Positions 55,303-63,697 of a stretch of 64,000 bases of DNA are shown here, piece by piece; the stretch's first letter is position 1, and each line of letters starts with the position of its first letter. Origin of the DNA: Zooshikella sp050749885 (GTDB taxonomy: Bacteria > Pseudomonadota > Gammaproteobacteria > Pseudomonadales > Zooshikellaceae); assembly GCF_050749885.1 (NCBI RefSeq), contig NZ_JBOIUB010000012.1:111046-175045 (forward strand). The letters run 5' to 3'. The translations under genes and the position numbers were made by a program. The notes under the pieces were generated by a model. The model did not search any database. It was not told where the DNA came from and saw only the letters and a list, made by a program, of their open reading frames with translations.

Positions 55303-56157
55303 TTAGGAAAATACAACTGTTTTGTTATTATGCACTAAGACACGATCTTCAAGATGGTAACGAAGCCCTCTTGCTAATGCATTTTTTTCACAGTCTTTAC
55401 CCAACCGCACCATATCATTAATACTATCGCGGTGACTGACACGAATAATATCCTGCTCAATAATAGGGCCTGCATCTAATTCTTCTGTCACATAATGACA
55501 GGTTGCACCAATTAATTTTACCCCACGCTCATAGGCCTGATGATAAGGTTTAGCACCCACAAAAGATGGCAGGAAGCTGTGATGAATATTGATAATACGT
55601 CCTGCATATTCCTCACACAAAGAAGGTGGCAGTATCTGCATATAACGTGCTAGCACAATAGTATCAGCATCATGCTCACTCACCAGTTGTGCAACACGGT
55701 CAAACGACTTAGCTTTATTTTCTTTGTCTACAGGTACATAAAAATAGGGAATTCCATGCCACTCAACAATACCCCGAAGCTCTTCATGGTTAGCAATAAC
55801 ACAGGGTATATCACAGTGCAACTCACCCGAATGCCAACGGTGTAAAAGATCCACTAAACAATGCGACTGACTACTCGCCATCAATACCACCCTCTTACGC
55901 TCAGCAGAGTCAGTGATCTTCCACTCCATACCAAACTCTTTAGCAATAGGTGCAAACGCTGTACGCAAACCTTCCAGATCAAAAGGCAGTGAGTCTGCAC
56001 AGATTTCATGACGCATAAAAAACCAGCCCGTGACAGGGTCAGAGTGATGGTTTGCCTCTGTGATTGACCCATTATAGGTCGCGAGAAAGTTGCTCACTTT
56101 TGCAACAATACCCACCCTATCAGGACAGGCTACAACTAACCGATAAGTGCGTGACAT
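55303..56157 (-). CDS. purU: Formyltetrahydrofolate deformylase
   Basis: I use ATG 56157, preceded by GAGGACATT, giving 284 residues (E. coli PurU has 280). The N-terminal ACT domain (YRLVVACPDRVGIVAKVSNFL, residues about 4-25) is followed by a formyltransferase-type catalytic domain with NIHHSFLPSFVGAKPYHQAYERGVKLIGATCHYVTEELDAGPII (about 213-255); N, H and D of this stretch are the catalytic residues. The enzyme hydrolyses 10-formyl-THF to formate and THF and feeds formate to purine synthesis. It is divergent from nothing nearby and stands alone. Confidence 0.95.
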   Translation of the reverse strand: MSRTYRLVVACPDRVGIVAKVSNFLATYNGSITEANHHSDPVTGWFFMRHEICADSLPFDLEGLRTAFAPIAKEFGMEWKITDSAERKRVVLMASSQSHCLVDLLHRWHSGELHCDIPCVIANHEELRGIVEWHGIPYFYVPVDKENKAKSFDRVAQLVSEHDADTIVLARYMQILPPSLCEEYAGRIINIHHSFLPSFVGAKPYHQAYERGVKLIGATCHYVTEELDAGPIIEQDIIRVSHRDSINDMVRLGKDCEKNALARGLRYHLEDRVLVHNNKTVVFS

Positions 56158-56256
56158 AATGTCCTCAAAACGAATCAAACTTCTGCTTTCAGACCAGACC
56201 TCACTGGCAAGCAGCGCATTATAGGCGCTAGCTCAAGTTAGTCGCAATGGCGGCAA

Positions 56257-57732
56257 TTACGGACTCACCACAACATTTGCACCCTGCAGTTCAGATTCCA
56301 ATTGCCGTCCATAGGCTGCTAACTGGTCTAAAATATGTAGGCGATCTGGTTCTGACACTTCTTGCTTTAATCGTTCAATACGCTGATATAACTCTGCGAG
56401 TGTCAAGCTACCCTCCTCACCCACCAGTAAACGATGTCGACGAAAGGCTAACCACTCGGCTCTATCTTCCTCATTTAACAGATCAGGATAATTACGAGCA
56501 CGATACCGAAACAGCAAATCATCAAGTCGCCAGTCTTTAAAGTTTAGCTTCAAGTCAGCAAGGTGCTCAGGTTTCTCTTCCCTGACTACCTGCATTTTTT
56601 CACGGTCTTCTTGAGGCAAGAAACCACCACTATAAAGCATGAGTTCAGGATCTTGTGTGTCACTTTGGGGAGGATCGGAAAACACTTGTTGCACTTTTTT
56701 GATTAACTGCTCAACAGGATAATGCGGGTTCGTAAACAACTGATCATAATGCTGTCTCAATAAACCCATATCAATTTCCAGACGTTGAATATCCTCTTCC
56801 CGAAGCGTTTTTAATGGAGCAAGCATTGGCGATTTATTCGCATGCACAACTTTAAGGGGAATTCTGATTTGATTTTCACCTTGCTCAGCTTGAGAAGTAA
56901 ACAGCCTAGATTTTACTGCATCACTATCCATTTCCAGCAGTGGTGTTGGATCTACTGAGAGGTCATAAACAATAACCCCATTACTATTTATAGGATGCGT
57001 AGCAATAGGTACAACAATCGCCAGACAATTTCGTGCAGCAGAAAACATGCCAGACACATGAATAAAGGGTTTATGCTGAGCCAGATTTATTTGCTGAAAC
57101 ACAAATCGTTTTTGCCGTAACGAAAATGCATAATCATATAAACGAGGTTGGTAAGACTTTATCAGTTTTGCTAACGCAATTGTTGCTCGCACATCTGACA
57201 AGGCATCATGTGCATTTTCATGAGCGATATTATTGGCAACGGATAAATGCTCCAACCGAAAACTAGGCACACCATCAGGCGCAGGCCAATTTAACCCTTC
57301 TGGGCGCAAAGCATAAGTTAAACGCACCACATCCAGTAAGTCCCAGCGAGAGTTGCCGTTTTGCCACTCCCGCGCATAAGGATCATAGAAGTTGCGATAT
57401 AATAGAAACCGCGTTACCTCATCATCAAAGCGAATGGAGTTATACCCTAAATTACAGGTATATGGCTGAGCAAATTGTTGGTGTATTAACTGGGCAAATG
57501 TTGCTTCATTTACCCCTTCTGCATGCGCAATCTGTGGTGTAATCCCTGTAATCAAACAGGCTTCAGGATGTGGCAGGGTATCTCCTGCGAGTTTGCAGTA
57601 CACCACAAAGGGTGAGTCAATCTCATTTAACTCGGTGTCAGTACGGATTCCAGCAAACTGTACAGGTCTATCTCGAGCTGGATCAGCACCAAATGTCTCA
57701 TAGTCATGAAAAAAAAGTGTAGTCTTTGGCAT
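56257..57732 (-). CDS. sbcB: Exodeoxyribonuclease I
   Basis: The 491-residue protein is a DEDD-type 3'-5' exonuclease specific for single-stranded DNA, used in mismatch repair and recombination. It opens with FHDYETFGADPARDRPVQFAGIRTD (residues about 8-32), where D and E of DYE are metal ligands. Further motifs are GYNSIRFDDEVTRFL (about 96-110) and HDALSDVRATIALAKL (about 176-191). The SH3-like and C-terminal helical domains follow. The length is close to E. coli SbcB (475). It is a single gene. Its start is ATG 57732 with GAAG upstream. Confidence 0.95.
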   Translation of the reverse strand: MPKTTLFFHDYETFGADPARDRPVQFAGIRTDTELNEIDSPFVVYCKLAGDTLPHPEACLITGITPQIAHAEGVNEATFAQLIHQQFAQPYTCNLGYNSIRFDDEVTRFLLYRNFYDPYAREWQNGNSRWDLLDVVRLTYALRPEGLNWPAPDGVPSFRLEHLSVANNIAHENAHDALSDVRATIALAKLIKSYQPRLYDYAFSLRQKRFVFQQINLAQHKPFIHVSGMFSAARNCLAIVVPIATHPINSNGVIVYDLSVDPTPLLEMDSDAVKSRLFTSQAEQGENQIRIPLKVVHANKSPMLAPLKTLREEDIQRLEIDMGLLRQHYDQLFTNPHYPVEQLIKKVQQVFSDPPQSDTQDPELMLYSGGFLPQEDREKMQVVREEKPEHLADLKLNFKDWRLDDLLFRYRARNYPDLLNEEDRAEWLAFRRHRLLVGEEGSLTLAELYQRIERLKQEVSEPDRLHILDQLAAYGRQLESELQGANVVVSP

Positions 57733-57847
57733 AACAGGCTTCTATTCCATTGTCGCTGTCACAATAGTAACACCTGACTTTATTAGCTACCATCTAAACC
57801 AAAGCAGGCTATGCCCTTCAAGCAGACATAGTACTAACCCTTTTCTA

Positions 57848-57882
57848 ACAAAAAAAAGCCCTACCTATGAAGTAGTGCTTTT
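57848..57882 (-). terminator. Likely terminator of the 201-residue lipoprotein gene
   Basis: AAAAGC, then CTAC, pairs with GTAG and GCTTTT with one C-T mismatch in the stem. On the minus strand a run of seven T follows. It lies 73 bases after the stop codon at 57955. Confidence 0.65.
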
Positions 57883-57954
57883 CCAAAGTCATGCTTGCTA
57901 GCCTATTGATCAGTGCTCAGTCCATAACCTCTTAGCATACCGCTATACATGATG

Positions 57955-58545
57955 TTACAGTGCTGACAGTACGAGCTTAGGTGCAGGGTCTGTCAGTGAT
58001 GCAACGTGCCAGTGATAAATCGCCTTAGATGAGTTACTCGCATGAAACTGATGTGCATTGTGCTGGACAGCGGGCAAGTCACTGATAATATGAAGATCAC
58101 CTTCGATCGTCATGCCCAGTATATTCAACTTATGGCGTCTAGATTTTGAAACCGCTAACCCTTTAATTTCAATTGTATTATTTTTATGTGGAACTATTGA
58201 TATTAATTTGATGTCTTTAGTTACGAACGCAAATGATTTATCAAGCTGACCATGTTTTTCATAAAATACCTTAAATTGGCCATGACCAATGTAGTTAACC
58301 TGTTTAAAACCAGGATCACGTTTAAGCTCATCAGCCCATCGCTTCATTTCGTGTTCTCGTTCACTACTAATATGTCCCTGCTCAGTTTCATCTGCACGCG
58401 CCATAATCGCAGTGAGAATTCCTTCATACTTAAAATCAAATGACAGGTCTTTATGAATAGCAATTTCGGCTGAAAAGTGCTCAGGGAATAGACAGCCAGA
58501 AACCCAGAAGCAAATGAACAACAGTAGGTAGCGTAACCGTTTCAA
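57955..58545 (-). CDS. Small lipoprotein, uncharacterised
   Basis: The open frame begins with a GTG at 58560, but AAGAGG lies six bases before TTG 58545, and from there the protein reads MKRLRYLLLFICFWVSGC, an ideal lipoprotein signal with a lipobox cysteine at residue 18. I therefore favour the TTG start (196 residues). The mature part has mixed beta-rich sequence (FSAEIAIHKDLSFDFKYEGIL, later KGLAVSKSRRHKLNILGMTIEGDLHI). No family is recognised. Being lipidated it should sit in the outer or inner membrane facing the periplasm. Confidence 0.65.
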   Translation of the reverse strand: MKRLRYLLLFICFWVSGCLFPEHFSAEIAIHKDLSFDFKYEGILTAIMARADETEQGHISSEREHEMKRWADELKRDPGFKQVNYIGHGQFKVFYEKHGQLDKSFAFVTKDIKLISIVPHKNNTIEIKGLAVSKSRRHKLNILGMTIEGDLHIISDLPAVQHNAHQFHASNSSKAIYHWHVASLTDPAPKLVLSAL

Positions 58546-58917
58546 AAGCAACCTCTTCACTTATGTTAGTGTTTTATTTCTCATTTGTGGTGCAAATTAT
58601 CATCATTAACACACCAAAAACCACTAACGTTATCACATTAACCGCATGGGCCAAGTTTAATTTTTTAAAGAATGCTTTTTCCTACTTATGTATGATGCTG
58701 ATTACTCAAGAAGAGACACGCTTTATTAACAGCATGTATTAATGAAAGAGCTTTATTCTGATTACTGACATTTAACCTTTTTAAAGTTTTCCTTTATTTC
58801 CTTATCCCCAGCTTCTCTATCAAAAATCAATTTTCCAGAACTATTTCTCGCATTTTTTGTGATTCAAAACCATAAGCATGGCACTGTGAATTTAAACACA
58901 CACAGTGCCGTGTGATA
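58546..58917. other. Intergenic, 372 bases, nothing recognised
   Basis: The stretch is AT-rich and lies between two minus-strand genes. I see no terminator, repeat or coding frame that I can defend. Confidence 0.35.
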
Positions 58918-59346
58918 TTAAGCAATATTCAAACGTGCTTGCCGTTGTGAGAAGCGTAATCGTTGATAATTCTGCTCATTCCGTCGCTGACGATAGATTC
59001 GTAATGCAATATCAGATCTATGAGCAGGAATCACTGTAATCAACTCAAATCCTTTTTTAGCCAACTGCTTGTACATCAACTTGTTACCTAGCAAACCACA
59101 AAAAACACTTTGTATGAGGTAACTCACAATTAAGGCAATGAGTATAAGTGGCATACCATAGTGAAATAGATAAAGTAAACAGCATACGTAAACTGCTACT
59201 ATGACACTAATACCAAATAAAGCCAGTAATGGTAGTCCTTTAAAAAGTGCCCATAACAAACCAAAATGAAAACCAGGCCATGACCAGCCACGTTTTACAA
59301 CTTGGATATTGTGAGCACTATTTTCAAAAATCATGTATTTATTCAT
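58918..59346 (-). CDS. DUF2628 membrane protein
   Basis: I use ATG 59346, preceded by AAAGGA; nine upstream codons lack a ribosome site. The 142-residue protein starts MNKYMIFENSAHNIQVVKRGWSWPGFHFGLLWALFKGLPLLALFG, the DUF2628 opening (K-R-G-x-S-W-P-x-F-x-F-G-x-x-W). Three membrane segments follow to about residue 90, then a basic tail RIYRQRRNEQNYQRLRFSQRQARLN. The family's function is unknown. Confidence 0.8.
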   Translation of the reverse strand: MNKYMIFENSAHNIQVVKRGWSWPGFHFGLLWALFKGLPLLALFGISVIVAVYVCCLLYLFHYGMPLILIALIVSYLIQSVFCGLLGNKLMYKQLAKKGFELITVIPAHRSDIALRIYRQRRNEQNYQRLRFSQRQARLNIA

Positions 59347-59497
59347 AGCCAATCCTTTGTTTACTCCCTTCACTTCACCTAAGGGATAATTAGAGCTAAA
59401 ACATGAAATGCTTTAGTGCTTAACTCCTTATAATGTCGTACGGCTTACTTTTTAGTTATAAATCCTCAAAAATGAGAAGATTTGCAGAACAACACAA

Positions 59498-59851
59498 TTA
59501 CTTATCTCTGCGAACTATTAGGGCATCAATCATGCTATGACGCACAACCGCATCATAAAATTCCCTACCTTTTAAGGCCTTAATCACAACCAGTGAATCA
59601 TTGATACTCTCCACAGTGCCAGATAGCTCCTGACCAGAAGAAAGCACAACGGTAACAGGCTTGTTCTTAAATTGAATTAAAATCTGAGACAATGTCTCAC
59701 CATAAGAAAGATATGATTCTTTTTTTACTTTATCCGATTTCACACTTTCAGCTTTAGGCGTGGCATCTGTCTGCGTTTCACCATAGCTTAATATAGGTGT
59801 CAAACAAAGAGATAGAATAATACAGAGAGGCTTTACAGCATTCCTTAACAT
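59498..59851 (-). CDS. Exported Sm-like domain protein
   Basis: The 117-residue protein has a signal peptide (cleavage near LSYGE, residue 23) and a charged linker (TPKAESVKSDKVKKES). The last 65 residues read like an Sm/LSm fold: KPVTVVLSSGQELSGTVESINDSLVVIKALKGREFYDAVVRHSMIDALIVRR, with the Sm1-type G-x-x-L-x-G-x-V-x-x-I pattern and a terminal strand. Sm proteins bind RNA in the cytoplasm as rings; an exported copy in the periplasm is unusual and would need another ligand. Fold assignment is from pattern only. Confidence 0.65.
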   Translation of the reverse strand: MLRNAVKPLCIILSLCLTPILSYGETQTDATPKAESVKSDKVKKESYLSYGETLSQILIQFKNKPVTVVLSSGQELSGTVESINDSLVVIKALKGREFYDAVVRHSMIDALIVRRDK

Positions 59852-61036
59852 AGGCAGTTTCCCTTAATGTTCATACGTTTATACCCATCAATTTGAGTAT
59901 AAATATTCATGATTAACCAAGATCTTACGATCCAGCTTTACACTTAAATCAAACTACTCTTTGCAACACTCATACTGAAATGAGTGCTGGCGATACCTCC
60001 CCCAACAAGCCAACTCGCAAGAATAATACCCTTCACCATTGACTTTGAGACTTACCGACCGTGCTATGTCACCCGGGACTTAAAGTTAAGTGTATCTCAC
60101 CTTAGTTATTGGCAAATATACACTCAAGGTAAGTTTTAAGTTTCATTACACCTTAATGCCTGTCGCCCAAAAACGTCCATGTTACAGGTATACTGTAGTG
60201 GAGATTCGGTAACTACAGTAATTTAGCTTGCTACTACGAAGTTGGTATAGCCAGCGTTACCTTTTTGATAGACCCCAGCTTTTAGCGTTTTGGTCACCTT
60301 GAGATGTTTTCTTCAAACTCTTCATATTCATCAATGAATCTCCTTTAATACCTTTTAAGAATGCTTGCTATCCGCTTTAGAATCGCTACCTGTTTTAGAA
60401 TAAGAGCAGCAAGCACTTTGGATTGACTATAGTGTACTCAAACTTGGAATAGCAAGACAGGTATGATTTTTAAATCTTAGAACGCCCACATAGTCATGCT
60501 TTGAATCACTTCACTTACCGGAGTATACCGTAACGTAAGCACTATTCGTATTGACGAAATTTTACTAAAAAATACGTTATTAACATTTTTTAACCATCCA
60601 CTTTAAAATAATTAAAAAACACCAAGCTTGACACCTAAAATATCAACTAAATCAAATATTATCAGCCACATACCAAGACTTACAACACCGCCATAACAAC
60701 AACCAAAGCACAACAAATTATCAAACAAACTCACAAAAACATCAAAAAAAGCAATGGTTAAACACTCACCAACCAGAAAACAAAAAAAAACTCAATGCGT
60801 TTTTCTACCATCTATTATTTATTTGCCAGCCATACAACAAACATAAAATATTTTTCTTACAACAATTGTTTTATATACATAAAATAAATTCTGACATAGT
60901 TTATACACCTTATATTATGATTGTAATCTACGACATCAAGCGATAATTCCTTCTATTAACGCCTCATCAAAACAACCAATTTTACGTATCACATCTTTTT
61001 TTATTCTTAATTTCTCATAAAACAAGAGAGGTTTTT
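59852..61036. other. Long non-coding stretch of 1185 bases with several hairpins
   Basis: No frame of useful length or composition runs through this region. It contains inverted repeats at 59967-59986 (CACTCAT, loop, ATGAGTG) and 60191-60220 (TACTGTAGT, 12-base loop, ACTACAGTA), and a large hairpin candidate near 60363-60419 where TGCTTGCT pairs with AGCAAGCA. A minus-strand segment about 60242-60305 has a faint resemblance to the core of cyclic di-GMP-I riboswitches. The promoter of the beta-barrel gene is at its right end. It may hold one or more small RNAs. Confidence 0.4.
60891..60918 (+). promoter_or_regulatory. Sigma-70 promoter of the beta-barrel gene
   Basis: CTGACA (60891-60896) and TATTAT (60913-60918) are 16 bases apart. 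Transcription would start near 60925, leaving a leader of about 110 bases before the ATG. Confidence 0.6.
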
Positions 61037-61585
61037 ATGAAAAAACAAATTCTTGTACTTTGTATCACTACACTCATGAGTGGTGTTAGCCTTGCTCAAG
61101 GTAATGGCTTTTATCTTGGTGGCAATGTTGGTCAAACTGACTTTGATGAATGTGCAGACGGTTTTAGCTGCGACGAAAAAGATACTGGTTGGAAGCTTTA
61201 TGGGGGTTACCAATTAAACCAAAATATTGGTATTGAAGCGGGTTATTACAACTTTGGAGAAACAACTGGTAAAAACCGCTTTGGTAAATATTCAGTTGAA
61301 GCAGAAGGCCTAGGTGTTGCGCTTACTGGTACATTACCACTCAATAACCAGTTTAGCCTAACCAGTAAAATAGGTGCTATGCGCTGGGAAGCTGATGGTC
61401 ACTATCGGGGTCGTTTTACCTATGCTAATGATGATGAAACAGGCACCGATCTGTTTTATGGTGTTGGTGCTAAGTTTGCCCTTGCACCTAATTTGGACAT
61501 TGTCGCCGAGTGGGAACGTATTGACGATGTAAGTGACGTTGATCATGTTGACTTTGTTTCTGCGGGTGTCCAGTTAAAATTCTAA
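61037..61585 (+). CDS. Outer-membrane beta-barrel protein, OmpA/OmpW-like
   Basis: The 182-residue protein has a signal peptide (cleavage after SLAQ, about residue 21) and alternating beta-strands typical of an eight-stranded barrel: GFYLGGNVGQTDF, GWKLYGGYQLNQNIGIEAGYYNFGE, VALTGTLPLNNQFSLTSKIGAMRWEAD, LFYGVGAKFALAPNLDIVAEWERI, and the last strand SAGVQLKF ending in phenylalanine, the Bam recognition signal. It corresponds to the OmpA-like transmembrane family without a peptidoglycan-binding domain. Two cysteines (C-A-D-G-F-S-C) in the first outer loop probably form a disulphide. AGAGAGG precedes the ATG. Confidence 0.87.
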   Translation: MKKQILVLCITTLMSGVSLAQGNGFYLGGNVGQTDFDECADGFSCDEKDTGWKLYGGYQLNQNIGIEAGYYNFGETTGKNRFGKYSVEAEGLGVALTGTLPLNNQFSLTSKIGAMRWEADGHYRGRFTYANDDETGTDLFYGVGAKFALAPNLDIVAEWERIDDVSDVDHVDFVSAGVQLKF

Positions 61586-61598
61586 GTTCTGAGGGGCT

Positions 61599-61629
61599 GC
61601 TATGAGTCTTATTGACTCATAGCTTTATT
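61599..61629 (+). terminator. Intrinsic terminator after the beta-barrel gene
   Basis: GCTATGAGTC (61599-61608) pairs perfectly with GACTCATAGC (61614-61623) around TTATT; TTTATT follows. Confidence 0.85.
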
Positions 61630-61762
61630 CCAATCATTAGGTAAGTCCAACCTCTCAATAGACTACAAGACTCGTAATATAGACCCTTCGCAGCGTATGT
61701 TTAGAATTGATGTTGATTTGAAGTGAAGCAAGTATACAAATCAGCTGTCTAACATCTACATA

Positions 61763-61904
61763 TGGGCACCTTTAAAAATAGTAATTTTTTTGTTAGAGCA
61801 AGGAAGCACTGCACGGAGGACCGCAGTGTATAAGGAATACATGAGGATCCGAGTACAGCGCTGACACAGCTTCCACTAAAAAAGTGCATTTTTAGAGGTG
61901 TCCA
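61763..61904. mobile_element. MITE-like element with TA target duplication
   Basis: The element begins TGGGCACCTTTAAAAAT and ends, read on the other strand, TGGACACCTCTAAAAAT. It is flanked on each side by TA (61761-61762 and 61905-61906), the mark of IS630/Tc1-mariner transposition. It is 142 bases long and has no coding frame. Its right end shares 25 identical bases with the 35-base palindrome at 22988-23022. The internal part contains an inverted repeat around CACTGC and GCAGTG. A non-autonomous element mobilised by an IS630-type transposase elsewhere is the best reading. Confidence 0.7.
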
Positions 61905-61953
61905 TACTTAATTCTCGGCTATTTTGCTATTACCAGTTACTAAGGATTACTTT

Positions 61954-62517
61954 ATGAAGTTAAAGCAACTGTCCATTGTTTTCTTTTGTTGTTTAACTAC
62001 TTTTGGTTGCTCTCAACAAGAAGACAGCAACAAGCAGCCTGATAAACAAGTCGATAAGCAAATTGAAAGCACCGCGCAAACAGAACAAACAGAACAAACA
62101 GAACAAACAGAACAAACAGAACAAACAGAACAAACAGAACAAACAGAACAAACAGAACAAACAGAACAAACAGAACAAACAGAACAATCGGGGCATACAA
62201 TTGAAGAAGCATCAAAATTTAGTATTGCTGGCAATTGGGCATATTCAAATGAAGACTGCCAGTCTGTAAAGTCTGATCCTGCAACTTACCATTTTCCTCT
62301 TCAAATTACTGCAGAGTCAATTTCAGGTTATGAGTGGTCGTGTAATATACATAGTACCGATAAGAACGAAGATGGTTACTGGCACATCCAAACTAACTGT
62401 TCTGGCGAAGGAGAGTCATATAAAGAAGAATTTTATTTAAAGCCTAAAGATGCGGATACTTTACTAAAAAAGGTCAAAGACAAAAATCTTATTGAAACCC
62501 TTGTACGCTGTTCCTAG
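61954..62517 (+). CDS. Lipoprotein with twelve Thr-Glu-Gln repeats
   Basis: I use ATG 61954, preceded by AAGGA. The 187-residue protein has a lipobox cysteine at residue 19 (TTFGC), a Lys/Gln/Asp-rich spacer, a run of twelve exact TEQ tripeptides (residues 43-78) and a C-terminal globular domain of about 100 residues (FSIAGNWAYSNEDCQSV ... ITAESISGYEWSCNIHS ... ETLVRCS) with four cysteines that could form two disulphides. The repeat is a flexible acidic stalk that would hold the domain away from the membrane. The domain is not recognised. Confidence 0.8.
   Translation: MKLKQLSIVFFCCLTTFGCSQQEDSNKQPDKQVDKQIESTAQTEQTEQTEQTEQTEQTEQTEQTEQTEQTEQTEQTEQSGHTIEEASKFSIAGNWAYSNEDCQSVKSDPATYHFPLQITAESISGYEWSCNIHSTDKNEDGYWHIQTNCSGEGESYKEEFYLKPKDADTLLKKVKDKNLIETLVRCS
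62080..62187 (+). repeat. Twelve perfect copies of a nine-base repeat
   Basis: ACAGAACAA is repeated twelve times without a single mismatch over 108 bases. Each unit codes for Thr-Glu-Gln. Because the unit is three codons, copy-number change by slippage would lengthen or shorten the protein without shifting the frame. The absence of silent changes argues that the array is young or is being homogenised. Confidence 0.95.
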
Positions 62518-62542
62518 AGGCTTACCGTATTATAATTTCTTT

Positions 62543-62566
62543 AAAAGCCCATAAGTGTGGGCTTTA
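62543..62566 (+). terminator. Terminator-like hairpin after the repeat lipoprotein
   Basis: AAAGCCCA (62544-62551) pairs with TGGGCTTT (62558-62565) around TAAGTG. The tail is ATAAA, so it lacks a T run beyond the stem. Confidence 0.7.
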
Positions 62567-62651
62567 TAAACTTACCAATCACTAAAATTAAATATTTAAT
62601 AAAACAAGTAGGACTCAAACACCATACGATGCATATAAAAATATTCTTATC

Positions 62652-63404
62652 TTATTTTTTTCTTAATTTTTCAAAAGCTAACTCGCTTACATCATCACAA
62701 GATGATTGAGTTAATCTAACCAAGTACTCCTTTGCAAGTGGATGTCGATATTCTGACAAAAGCTCAATCAAGTCACACAAAAGAAACTCATCAGTAAAAT
62801 TTAAGAGTCGCTCAAGAAACTGAGGAGAATCTTTTTTCCATTTACCCTGTAACCGACAAACAGCTTCCCATAACGCATCTTCATCACTACTTGTAGCAAT
62901 AATTTCTATTGCCTCCGCCTTAGTGATTGATTCACTTTCGATTTCTTTCAAACTTCTTGTTTTATAGCCTCCTGCTTGCATGCACATAGGACAAGGACAA
63001 GGTTTTTTACCATGCGCATGGGGTTGATACCTCCAACCCATCGGTTTTGGTATTTTTCTGAATTTTAAGATTTCATTTGGCTCAATTTTTCTATCAATAA
63101 AAAATTCATATCCAAGTTTATCTTCAGCATACATAAACAATGAAATTGCCCTATTTAATTTCATTTTTTCGTGTTGCAAATGGTACTTACCAAACCATAT
63201 TTCTTCGTCATTAGGTATTTTGAAGTCAACGGCCGCAAAATTCTTAATCCCTTGCCGCTTAAGTTCTCGCGCCCATTGATGCGATATAAGAAAATCTTTC
63301 ATATGCGGCATAAAGAATACAACATTTCTATAGTCTGGCTTTATACCAGTTCTTTTAATACTTGCCTCATTCTCTATACTTGTAATGTGTACAAGTACCG
63401 CCAT
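62652..63404 (-). CDS. Uncharacterised protein, ADP-ribosyltransferase-like N-terminus and HEAT-like C-terminus
   Basis: The 250-residue protein opens VLVHITSIENEASIKRTGIKPD, like the first strand and helix of Tpt1/DarT-type ADP-ribosyltransferase folds, and has YEFFIDRKIEPNEILKFRKIP in the middle (about 99-119), as those folds do near their catalytic end. A block GWRYQPHAHGKKPCPCPMC (about 123-141) with three cysteines is shared with a widespread family of uncharacterised bacterial proteins. The last 90 residues are helical and HEAT-like (FLLCDLIELLSEYRHPLAKEYLVRLTQSS). Enzymatic activity is not shown. A small gene lies 23 bases upstream in the same operon. Confidence 0.6.
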   Translation of the reverse strand: MAVLVHITSIENEASIKRTGIKPDYRNVVFFMPHMKDFLISHQWARELKRQGIKNFAAVDFKIPNDEEIWFGKYHLQHEKMKLNRAISLFMYAEDKLGYEFFIDRKIEPNEILKFRKIPKPMGWRYQPHAHGKKPCPCPMCMQAGGYKTRSLKEIESESITKAEAIEIIATSSDEDALWEAVCRLQGKWKKDSPQFLERLLNFTDEFLLCDLIELLSEYRHPLAKEYLVRLTQSSCDDVSELAFEKLRKK

Positions 63405-63427
63405 TATTTACCTTTAAATACACTTCT

Positions 63428-63697
63428 TTAGGGTTTATTGTTAAAGGGTACAGGTTCAATCCTTTCAATTACATAATCTGTAAGATTCATCTCGGTATCA
63501 AGATTAATAACTATACCCTCTCCGCCTTTATCAGGTTCAGCAGGCCCAATATAAATAATATAACCTTCCACTACTTTTTTTAGCTCTACCCGTTGATATT
63601 GCAAGTTAATACGCTCACTCACCATTCCAGTAGGAAGCTCAGAAATCCACTCAACAGAATCCATATTTTCTGAAAAGTCATACCACATATCAGCCAT
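63428..63697 (-). CDS. Small protein preceding the ART-like gene, uncharacterised
   Basis: The 89-residue protein has no signal peptide and is acidic, with a beta-rich middle (NLQYQRVELKKVVEGYIIYIGPAEPDKGGEG). It is followed after 23 bases by the ART-like gene, so they are probably co-transcribed. Size and pairing resemble a toxin-antitoxin or effector-immunity pair, but nothing in the sequence proves it. A ribosome site is weak (GAG). Confidence 0.5.
   Translation of the reverse strand: MADMWYDFSENMDSVEWISELPTGMVSERINLQYQRVELKKVVEGYIIYIGPAEPDKGGEGIVINLDTEMNLTDYVIERIEPVPFNNKP

Noticed and set aside
62080..62187. CRISPR-like array
   Set aside because: The units are nine bases with no spacers, lie inside a coding frame and translate to Thr-Glu-Gln.
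62003..62269. Several overlapping open frames on both strands across the repeat lipoprotein gene
   Set aside because: All are shadows of the nine-base repeat, which happens to lack stop codons in every frame. Only the frame with a lipoprotein signal and ribosome site is credible.
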